DNA of 64,000 nucleotides from Oegoconia quadripuncta. Lineage: Eukaryota; Arthropoda; Insecta; Lepidoptera; Autostichidae. The first letter of the stretch is position 1. Each line of letters opens with the position of its first letter. The notes under the pieces are model-generated. The model was given only the letters and a program-made list of their open reading frames with translations. It was not told where the DNA came from and did no database searches. Below are positions 55,143 to 64,000 of this stretch, one piece after another. The stretch covers positions 31,155,242 to 31,219,241 of the forward strand of contig OX438743.1 in the NCBI GenBank assembly GCA_949316235.1. The letters are read 5' to 3'. The position numbers and the translations under genes were made by a program.

Positions 55143-57589
55143 TTTTGTTGCTACTGGTATAGAGCTAAAAAATCTGCTGCCGCAAATGGCTATCCATCTT
55201 TCTTTCAGTGATGCATCAATACAATAAATTGTAAATTTGGAAAACCCTTGATACTATCAAAATATCTATAGATTAGGGGTGGTCAAACTTTTCACCTGTG
55301 CAATCTAGGTCCTTGTTTTCAAAAAAGCTTTACGCAGTCGTCGGACTGTAAGGTAAGAATGAATGAGTTCTGTATGAAAAATACTTTCCAAAACTTGCTT
55401 TTAATACCTCATCATGATTATCATATGTATGCAAAATTTCGTACTAGTGCTAGTCGTTCCCCTTATGAGGAGACGGTCCCGGGGTTCTATTACATGCGTT
55501 ATCGTCATCGGTTACGTTATAACATGTGATTGGTTGGCTCATCGCTCGCTCGGTAATTTGACGGTTTCTCATTGGTCAATATATAATCGATGACGATTCC
55601 GATGAAGTTACATAATCTAAGAGCTGGCTGCAGTATCAGTTAATATCTATCGACATGTAATATCATCAGAACTTAAGGTGTATAAAATATTTCGGCTCCT
55701 TAGGTAAAGAGAAATGGTTCTAATTTGACTTGTAATTTATAACGGACATACATACGAAGTTAAATAAATGCTTGTAAAAAGGGGGAATAAATAACAAATT
55801 GACCTGTCAGTGCGTATATTTAAAATTTGATAATTACAGACACAAACATACACATAGGGACAGGCTTCAAACTTATAATAGCTTTTGCGTCGGAGTTAAA
55901 AAATAATTTACGAAACGGTTGCACCGATTTCTACCAATCATGACTGAGTAATCCTAAATATCTTACATACACCAGCTTTTGAAAAAAAAAAACACTACAA
56001 TGCTATTTCTAAGTAGTTGAGAGTATACCTAAGTAATCCGTGGTGTCATAATACTAAATATTATAAATAAATTACGAATAAGTACTTAAGTACACACAAA
56101 ATGAAGCACAATTACAATATATAGTTTTCGGTTACGGTATTTATCAAATATACGAATCCCCTCAACACTAATCTGCTAAGTACACTTGATGTCAAAAGTG
56201 ATAAATGTTCCTCTATGTACAGTCGAGCACATAAACAAAACGCTCATCTAACTTGTGTTAATAACATATTGTTAGTAACTGTTCCGTTACGATATTATCT
56301 TTATTCTCGTTGAACATAAGCAAACCGTTGATACCACTCTAGAGCCACTAGCTTTGGCTGTATGGTGACCACATATTTATGTAAAATTAAGACTTTCTAA
56401 AACGATCGGTGAGGGTTAGTTTTATTAAACGATGGTCTTCGAAGTTCTCTTGCTTGTTTTCCTTGTATTATGTATATTAGTGTTGTACGAATATTTTGTT
56501 TGTTTCTTTGAATCTTTATATGTATTTCATAGATATGTATTTTAAACGTTGTGATATCTCCACTGTCCTTATAATTATCCTCTAGCTCTTTAAATATATA
56601 CATACTTATTAATTAAATACGAGTACCTACCTTTACTACACAAATCTGCCTACATACACTAACGTACGAGATTCCGCATGTCATACATAAATAACCATAA
56701 GTCGTCATAGCTTATGGAGTACACTTTGTAATACTAGTTTTTTTTATTTGCAGCATTAAATTATTTTATAAATCATGTTAGTAAAGAAACTGTATGTACT
56801 AATTCTCTTACTTTACAACACACCTGTGCTTACTCTAGGACAGTATAAACTGTGAGGTGTTTATCTTGTACACAATAGGTTTTCGCATCTTCAAATGACT
56901 ACAAATTATTGTCACCCTACCACTTAGGAATACGTGGCAAAGTCGAGCAGCAAGCGAGATTTTGACCAATTTACAGCGTGCCAAGTGGAAAGATAAGCTA
57001 ATACGACTTAGCGAGGGGGCTCTGTATTGGAAAACTAATTTTGCATACGGACCCCCGTACTCTCCGTACTTGTAACTCCCGTGCAATGAAGTGCTCACAA
57101 GTTTAGGGCAAAAACAGGTAGGGCAGTATTATTGGGTATTATAGTACCGTTGCCGTGAATTATTAACGAGATATTTGAAAGAAAGAAAGAAAGAAAATTA
57201 TTTATTTGTTAGATTTTGGGTATACAGATAAAGGTCTTATTTTGTAGATAGGTAGTCCAGCAAAATCTGCCTGTTATGGCGTACAAATATTTAAAATATA
57301 AAAATAGAATTAAGAAATCATGCAATATAAGCAGACACGCTAAACGACAACATTGTGTTAACCTGAATAACTTTAAATATTACAATGTGACATTTAAACT
57401 GAATTAATATCATCTTACCTCATATTATTATATATTATGTCAAATACAATTAAATAACAATACTTAACAATATGTCAATTTAACTCATTAATAATGTCAG
57501 ATTCTCATATTAAATTACAATTTATAACTATAAAATACAAAAGAGATACTCTCTATTGCGCAAAATAATTTACAATAATTTTTGATGAT
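55143..57589. other. No gene; candidate promoter at 55500-55640
   Basis: GTGATTGGTTGGC and CTCATTGGTCAATATATAAT place two CCAAT-type motifs and a TATA motif in one 50-bp stretch, followed by AGTATCAGTTAATATC (initiator-like TCAGT). No downstream exon is recognised. A (GAAA)n run lies at 57176-57197. Minus frames of 68 codons (56397-56603) and 87 codons (56835-57098) are unsupported. Confidence 0.35.
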
Positions 57590-57660
57590 AATAATAGAAC
57601 ACATTTAGGCGGTCTTATCACTAAAAGCGATTTCTTCCAGACAGCCCACAGTTATAGGAA
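57590..57660 (-). repeat. LINE 3' tail, minus strand
   Basis: TTAGGCGGTCTTATCACTAA, AAGCGATTTCTTCCAGAC, the minus reading of the tail at 47765-47800. Confidence 0.6.
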
Positions 57661-58619
57661 ATTTGTAGATAGAAAAAAAAAACAATGTTATTTCCTATAA
57701 CTATTAATATATAGTTTTCAGATTCTGTGTTTAAAATATTCGCCTGTGGAGTAGAAACAACAATTTGGAAGATAATTAATAATTGCAATACAGTAAGTTT
57801 AGATTTAAGTAAGAACTTAGCAAAATGCGTCTGCAAAAATGGCTCATGTGGTGTGTCAAATTTTCGAAGTTAGGTTATCGACAGACTTACAATATTACGA
57901 GTCAGTGTACACCAATTTAATTGGACAAATTCTTCGACGAAAAGCTATGCAAATGGCCCCATGGCAAAGACTTGTCCACTGGTATATTTTTAATTTGTGA
58001 TGTTTGAAATTATGTGACGAGTCATTAGGAAAAGAAATTATTTTTAGGGAAACTTCGCCAACTTTTTTGGATAGAGCTCCCAGATTTCTATTACCTGATT
58101 TCAATTTAGAAAGCATGCTGTTTTATGTGCGACTTTCAAAAAATCTTTAAACAAAAAAAACGGTAAATTTTGCAACAAGTTCATCATTTCTTATTTTCTT
58201 TAGACTTTGTTTTAAAATGTAATCTATGAATTTACGTTACAAATTGAGATTATACACTCAGAGGCACGATTAACAACCCACGAACTTAAATGTCAGTACG
58301 TTTGTTTACAAGAAGTTACACTTAAAGTATGGAGTATTATTTGTTAAGCATATCCAATTATGCATAAAATTAAGAACTTATTATGTTATCTATTGTTTTT
58401 TTTCCGACATCGTGTGTATTGCCGTTTTGTGGTCGTGCATGACTCTAGTATTGTTGTTGTTATTTCTAAACTTCGAACTAATTTTATTAAGGCTTGTAAC
58501 AGTTTCTATTTTAATTGAAAACAAACTGACCCTAGGATACAACCGGAATAAGTAGAGCTGGCTGATGTTGTATACAGCAAGTTGGAGTGCCATATGAACG
58601 GCCAATGATACCGAATGCC
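57661..58619. other. No gene seen
   Basis: AT-rich; minus frames of 71-73 codons at 57621-58605 have no motifs. Confidence 0.45.
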
Positions 58620-58735
58620 GTCAACAGATTCCAGAACTATAGATGTTTTTGTTGGAAAGTCCCTTAGTCGCCTTTTACGACACCCACGGGAAGAAACAGG
58701 TTGGTTTTATTCTATTTGAGTGCCAAAACCACATA
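58620..58735 (-). repeat. Dispersed repeat, GTGTGGTTTCGGCAC family, minus strand
   Basis: CCCTTAGTCGCCTTTTACG, ACACCCACGGGAAGA and GTGCCAAAACCACATAG are the reverse of the block at 42490-42560. Confidence 0.7.
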
Positions 58736-59967
58736 GAATATTTAAATGTTATTTAAATATTTAAATATTGTAAAATTATATATAAACCTTTATTCTTTAA
58801 ATAAACACTTCTTTATTTGTATTTATAACACAATTTCAAAATGGATATTCCCAATGAGATTTAAGTCTAAATTTTGTTAAGCAAATCCTAAAATCAATAC
58901 CTAAGAAAAACTGTGGGCGGTTTATTCTTCCTCTAAGTGTATTCCTGGAAACCGTTTCGCTTTCTTTGAAGTACCGTCGAACAGTTTAAGATAAAGTATT
59001 GTAGGTACAGTATGTTTCATTATTCGTGAATATCCACCCTCACGCATGCATTATCGTCCCAAAGATCAACGACGCCGAAATTAAACAGAACCTTTTAACA
59101 TACCTTAGTTTATATAGCGCATACTAATGACTAGAAGGCACGCTTGGACCTCAAGGGGTGACCAGCGAGGGACGAAAACTTCCTAAAGGGTTGCCCTAAA
59201 AGTGGGGACGTGAAGCGATAATTAATGCCAGAAACGACTGTGTTCTAAACGATCCTAAAACACAATTCTGTACTTAAACGCTAAAGATATAAAGGCGAAT
59301 GTTTAGTTCGGAGTTAGAACACGTTTGGTCCAATTTTATAGTCTGGGGTGGCAAATAATAAGAGGTTTAGGTACATACAAAGTTGGAGCGAGTTGTTGAT
59401 GAATGACACTCCACGGACCCATTGCCCTTCGGATGTTTTAAGTGGGTTGGGATAAGAAATGTTGGATATCTAGTGAAATATTTCACTGGGTGTGTTGTGT
59501 TGGATATTGTGTTTGTTCGGTCCTATCCTAATTAATATGTAAAGTTGGTATGTGTGTTTGTTTGTGATGGGCGACTGGAGAGTTCATTGTTTTTGAATAA
59601 TGATTGGCGCGTGTATGTAAATTGTTCTGCTTTCGCAGACCTTATTTCTGTAGTAGATATCTAATTTTTAGTAAAATCGGGTTCATAAGTGTATATCCAC
59701 GGTTTAGAATTTTACGAAAACCTTTGTATTTAAGATAACTATCGATTACGGTTATAGCAAGTACGTTTTACTGTAGGTACAGTAATTAAAAATATGTTCG
59801 TTAGATATTCAAATTGTTTGAACTGGATGTAGGTTACGCATTTCTGAAGTCTAGTGTACCTACCTGTTTAATTCTTATGTATTCAAAAACGATAAGTGGA
59901 TTTTGTATCAAGCATTAATATATTTTAACACTAATGTTTGGGACATCTCTGGCCATCCCAATTTTAT
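58736..59967. other. No gene seen
   Basis: A balanced-composition stretch at 59030-59420 has only very short frames. Otherwise AT-rich. Confidence 0.45.
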
Positions 59968-60230
59968 GTTTTTTTTTTTTATGATTGACTGGATTCGCGT
60001 TTGACCACAATCTCACCTGATGATGATGAAAGTGACGATGTGGTCGGAGATGAAGCACGCGATCTCAGTAAATGCCTATTCACTCTGCTCTTGAAGATCC
60101 CAAGGTTGTAGGATTCAGGAAAGACTGACGCCGGAAGGGAGTTCCATGCCTTGGCTGTTCGGATGATGAATGAAGAATCGAACTTCTTAGTGCGAATGTA
60201 ATAGAAATCGCTAAGTAATGCATGATCCTA
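59968..60230 (-). pseudogene. LINE 3' end (ORF2 C-terminus), minus strand
   Basis: An unbroken minus frame reads FYYIRTKKFDSSFIIRTAKA, WNSLPASVFPESYNLGIF and KSRVNRHLL, ending at TAA 59981-59979 next to a T-run (poly-A on the minus strand) at 59969-59980. It contains CATCAGGTGAGATTGTGGTC. Same family as 61507-61722. 5'-truncated. Confidence 0.82.
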
Positions 60231-61309
60231 CGATGACATTATAAATACGGTGTTCGATAAACCTTTGTAGGTTTCTTTACCAAACTTTGTAAATTTTTAG
60301 ATAAAATAATTAAATACAAATCTAACACCTCCAACAATGTTTATTCTATATGATTGAAGAAAAATTCAAAATGTGATCGATCACATATTTACGTCACCTT
60401 AAAACAGTATAGGTACATCTATTTACAGTATATTATTTCTAATAACACTAAATAAGTACATTAATTAGTAACACTTCGTGTAACACCATACATGGATTAC
60501 AGCGACGATTTCATTAGACATAATCCCCCATCCAATGCGATGACTTGCAACCTTGACGAACATCACGCCATATGTTAAGGGTGAGGATTAGAGACGCTAA
60601 TTATCTTAGTTTAGAAGCCCCCTTAACTGTTATGACGCAAGTTTTACTAATAGCTTGTTACTTTTTACTGGATCGAAATTTGAATCTGTAGGGATGGGTC
60701 TTATGACTTTCTCTTTAATTTACTTCAATCAATCTTAATACAATACTCAAATCAAAGACTTTTAATCAACCCGTTTGCCTCGCTAGAGTATCACCATGTT
60801 CTTAGTACCAATTAAATACAGTTACAATAGCTTGCACTCCAGACAGTGATCTTCAAAGCTAATAAGACGGTAAAAACACATTGTAGGTACTCTAATAAAG
60901 CATCTTTCGGTGTTTTACTGTAGAATTTATATTACAATTCCTAACGGAAAATATTCAAATTCAGTAGGAGCAGTCAAAGAATACGAATCCACATTACCAT
61001 TAACAGCCTTGTCCAAGTTATGTCGATATTTTATAGCATTTTCTATTGCGGTTTTAATTCGACATTATGTATTGATTTCACAGTTTCAAACAAATATTTC
61101 CAATTAGCTAAGAATTTCCAGCGGAAATTCTAGTATGAGTTGCCGCTGTTCAAAATAAAATGTCGTAGGTGGAATTCAGAAAATGTGTAAAAAACAAAAA
61201 CAATATTTAGGTAAAATATCAGATCAAAATACCATTAGATGTAGGATATAGTTAGAAAACCCTTTCAGGGTCAATGTATCTTTGTATTTTTAACCCCGTC
61301 ATTTTTAAA
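60231..61309. other. No gene seen
   Basis: AT-rich; a balanced stretch at 60480-60600 without frames. The 65-codon frame at 60910-61107 is unsupported. Confidence 0.5.
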
Positions 61310-62105
61310 GAGCGTCGGTGGCTCAGCGGTTAGACGCGGTCTCCCAATTTGGGAGGTCCGGATTCGATCCCCACGCAGGCTATGTATCAATAAGTTTTTA
61401 AATTTAATTTAATTACTTATGTGCATTTATCCGACTGCTCTTAAACGGCGAAGGAAAACATCGTGAGAAAACTTGCATGCCTTAGAAATAAAAAGTCAAA
61501 GGCATGCTAAGCGCTTTGCTTCATCATTTATAATGCGGACTGCTAAGGTATGGAACTCACTGCCCGCGTCGGTTTTTCCCGACACTTGCAACCTTGGGAT
61601 CTTCAAGTCTAGAGTGAATAGGCATTTACTGGGTGCGCGTGATACATCTTCGGCTACATCGTCACTTTCCATCAGGTGAGATTGTAGTCAAACACGAAAC
61701 CAGTTTCTAATAAAAAAAAAAATGTGATTTCCCCAACCCGCATTGGGCCAGCGTGGTGGACTATGTCCCATACTTACTACTTCATATACGAGGGAAGGCC
61801 TATATCCCTGCAGTGGGATATTTACGGGCTGAGATGATGATGATGAAATCTTAAAAGAACGTTCCACAAGGTGATATTGTGGTCAAAATCCGGCCATTTT
61901 TTTTTTCAACATAGAATCTACAGTTTTATTACAATTTTTTATACAAAAAACTAATAGCAAACTTATGCCAATTAAAACTCTTATTATGTTACTGACAATG
62001 GTTATCGTTACAATTGAATGGGTAACGTGTTAATTATATTACAATAAAATTGTGTATTTACATTATTCATTATTATATAATATAAATAAAAACAATCCTC
62101 AGTAA
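61310..62105 (+). repeat. SINE D with long tail, interrupted by a LINE
   Basis: Head AGCGTCGGTGGCTCAGCGG with B box GATTCGATCC, body to AAAGTCAAAGGCATG at 61506. It resumes at 61723 (TGATTTCCCCAACCCGC, GGCCAGCGTGGTGGACTATG, GGGCTGAGATGATGATGATG), then a tail 61855-62105 that mirrors 33330-33600. Confidence 0.87.
61507..61722 (+). pseudogene. Nested LINE 3' end inside SINE D
   Basis: The plus frame FASSFIMRTAKVWNSLPASV, FPDTCNLGIFKSRVNRHLLG ends at TGA 61677-61679. The tail CCATCAGGTGAGATTGTAG and poly-A (61711-61722) follow. The flanking SINE D sequence would otherwise be continuous (GGCATG|TGA). At most a 3-bp duplication (ATG) is visible. Confidence 0.82.
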
Positions 62106-62175
62106 TATACGAGGGAAGGCTAATATCCCTCCAGTGTGATGTTTACGGGCTGAGATGACGATGATGATGATTTTT
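62106..62175 (+). repeat. Partial duplicate of SINE D 3' segment
   Basis: ATATACGAGGGAAGGCTAAT, ATCCCTCCAGTGTGATG and GGGCTGAGATGACGATG repeat 61787-61850. The joint is at ATATACGAG, which both the SINE tail and the internal segment contain. Confidence 0.7.
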
Positions 62176-62664
62176 AACCCCAGACGAAAAAGGAGAGATG
62201 TTACGTGTTTGACGGCGTTATGTGTGCGTGTCCAGTCTTTGTTCGGACGTATCTCAGTAAATAGTAGTTCGATTTGAGTGCGGTTTTTTATATATATTAA
62301 AGACTAAACGAGGAGACAGGGTCTTAGCTATGTTTAATAAAAATCGGTTGTCAAATATATTTAGCTTTAAATACACTTTTTAGCGTATTTGAATGATATT
62401 ATACTTTTTCGAGGGTTTTCTTAATTTTATTTTTTTAATTTAAGATTAGACTCGGTGATAGGTTCTTAAGCCAAGTTTGATGGATATCGGTGAAGTCGTT
62501 TCGAATATATTTATTTTTCAACATTGTTTTGTCTGGATGATAATGTATATAATCGCTTGTTTTCTTGGGGGTTTTGTAAATATTCAATTTAAACTCGTAC
62601 TTATGTTTAGAGCTTTTTATAATGTTGTTACATAAATACCTTAGTTTTTTACATTTTCATTTCA
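62176..62664. other. No gene; dispersed-repeat-like block at 62180-62500
   Basis: TTTTTAACCCCAGACG, GGAGAGATGTTACGTGTTTG and later AATAAAAATCGGTTG resemble a common lepidopteran repeat (from memory); no frame. Confidence 0.35.
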
Positions 62665-62943
62665 GAACCTATGTTTGGTGTAGTGGTTAGAAACTCTGAC
62701 CATTACGGCAAAAGGTCGCGAGTTCGAATCCCGCTAGGGGCATATATTTTTATGATGAATAGGTACGGACATGTATACCCGAGTTATGGATGTTTTCATT
62801 TATAATAAGCATTTATTCACAAAAAAGTGTATTTATGTAGTATACCAACCATCTGGTATCCACAACACAAGCCTATAGTTGCTTAAAGTGGAACTAGATA
62901 GCATTGTGTATACATGTCCAAGGATATTGATATTTATTTATTA
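62665..62943 (+). repeat. SINE B, near full length
   Basis: Head ACCTATGTTTGGTGTAGTGG, B box AGTTCGAATCCCGC, tail CCATCTGGTATCCACAACAC and GTGGAACTAGATAGC. Confidence 0.87.
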
Positions 62944-63104
62944 TATAGTCACTAGTATTTATGCAGGATTAGTCATTTATATTTCCTCGTACTGAAATCT
63001 CCGCCCTGGAAATCTGAGCCCTAAGAGATGCATAGGTACTTCAAATTCTTTGACCAGACATACGAGTACACAGGGCGACTTCTAGAATACAATGCACGAC
63101 TTGG

Positions 63105-63291
63105 ATATATTTCGCCTTCGCTTCGCCTGTGTATGGATTAACTTTATTACAGATATATTTAATTTGTTGGCCCGCAGGAACTACTCACTTTAACGAGATA
63201 AAAAATATCCTATATTATATAAGTTCTATACATATACCACCTTTCACCCAAATCCGTTACCGAACGTTTCGAACTTTCCCATTTATAATAT
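63105..63291 (-). mobile_element. Helitron-like element, minus strand
   Basis: The minus strand begins CTAATATTATAAATGGGAAA and carries CGGTAACGGATTTGGGTG and AGTAGTTCCTGCGGG, in the order of 53395-53629. The 3' end near CGCTTCGCCTTCGC-type sequence is decayed and CTAG is not clear. Confidence 0.55.
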
Positions 63292-63294
63292 TAG

Positions 63295-63627
63295 TTTTTT
63301 TTTATGCACAACGGATTGGTACTTGACCTCAATCACACCTGATGTTAAGTGAAGATGAGGTCGAAGGTGGAAGCGTACTGACCCGGAAACCCCAACACAT
63401 TTGGGGGACTGGCTATCTTATCTCTGACAACCGGAACACAACAATGCTATTAACATTGCTGCTTAGCAGCAGATTTAGATAAGATGGTGGTATCTAGCCA
63501 GGCGGACATTTAAAATGCCCTACCACCAACTAAACCGCAGTACTTAAACATTTACCCCGCTGGGAATCGAACCCGCGACCTCCGAATCGTAAACCCAATG
63601 TTGTTTACATTGAGCCACGGAGGCGGT
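63295..63627 (-). repeat. SINE C, minus strand, full length
   Basis: T-run plus ATGCACAACGGATTGG at the left; head CGAACCCGCGACCTCCG and GAGCCACGGAGGCGG at the right. It abuts the 5' end of one Helitron-like unit and the remains of another. Confidence 0.9.
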
Positions 63628-63722
63628 TTATAACACATTTTCCCCAAGTCCGTTATCCGTTTCGCGGTGATCGAGCAACAAACAAATAAACTTTCGAGCT
63701 TTCCCATTTACAATGTTAGTAA
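63628..63722 (-). mobile_element. Helitron-like 5' end fragment, minus strand
   Basis: The minus strand reads ACTAACATTGTAAATGGGAA, AGCTCGAAAG and CGCGAAACGGATAACGGAC. Confidence 0.5.
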
Positions 63723-63842
63723 GATTACACATAGTTCTTCCATTGAACCGTTTTCAAATTCTACTTAAATCTCATAGGGGTAGTTACTTCTACAGGTTCG
63801 CGAGAACAAGGGTAAAGAACGCATTACCATTGTTATTATTAA

Positions 63843-64000
63843 CATGCAGGAATTGCACCCCCAGATGTTCGGCGAGAAATAGCTAGCTCCATTGAGAGAG
63901 CTATACTTGAGAGTGATGCTCGCCACCCGATGTACCAACATTCAACAGTGCCTCAAAGACTCCAGAGTCGTAATAGCTTTTTGAAGTGCGTTGCTCCCGT
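63843..64000 (+). pseudogene. LINE ORF2 fragment running off the right edge
   Basis: A plus frame opens after TAA 63840-63842 and stays open to the window end (52 codons): AGIAPPDVRREIASSIERA, ESDARHPMYQHSTVPQRL and QSRNSFLK. The IAPP-x-x-RRE ... HPMY ... RL-x-SRNSF pattern is one I associate with LINE ORF2 proteins in Lepidoptera (from memory). There is no start codon; upstream sequence is not coding, so this is either 5'-truncated or broken. The continuation lies outside the window. Confidence 0.6.

Overview
The window looks like intergenic or intronic DNA from a moth or butterfly (Lepidoptera; inference). It is AT-rich and I found no complete host gene. It carries dense tRNA-headed SINEs, 3' ends of several LINE families, short Helitron-like units that start near ACTAATATTATAAATG and end in CTAG, and mariner debris. 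No bacterial-style operon, rRNA, true tRNA gene or CRISPR array is visible.

The one well-supported gene is a transposase on the minus strand at 25928-27385, inside a DNA transposon at 24944-28137. The element is 3194 bp, with perfect 56-bp terminal inverted repeats and an 8-bp target duplication (TCGCTGAC). The transposase is spliced: a FLYWCH-type DNA-binding exon joins in frame, across a 78-bp GT-AG intron, to a MULE-type DDE catalytic exon, giving 459 aa with no internal stop. FLYWCH plus MULE catalytic core plus foldback-like ends match the Phantom group of the Mutator superfamily. Each terminal repeat is itself a hairpin, with further diverged hairpins just inside. The element landed in the tRNA-like head of a minus-strand SINE, so the empty site can be rebuilt.

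Layout. 0-5 kb: SINEs of subfamily B, a dispersed repeat, an RTE-derived composite and twin hairpins. 5-9 kb: a 204-codon open frame, a 15-unit minisatellite, and a repeat carrying a nested MITE. 9-16 kb: SINEs A, C and D, a LINE ORF2 C-terminus, and an unidentified coding-like block on the minus strand (12449-12831). 16-24 kb: few repeats, plus a decayed LINE reverse transcriptase. 24.8-28.2 kb: the Phantom-like element in its SINE. 28.2-33 kb: mostly unassigned. 33-38 kb: a long SINE D, a mariner remnant, SINE C, and a second minisatellite split by a SINE B. 38-47 kb: SINEs, a mariner-type MITE, a second copy of the RTE composite, and GC-rich unassigned patches. 47-64 kb: twin perfect hairpins, LINE tails, a Helitron-like unit, a nested SINE D/LINE structure, and a LINE reading frame that runs off the right edge.

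SINE subfamilies A and B are diverged versions of one family. SINE C, and more weakly SINE D, share 3' tail sequence with a LINE whose 3' ends are also in the window, which suggests a SINE/LINE partnership. All family assignments come from reading the sequence and from remembered family features; no database search was run.
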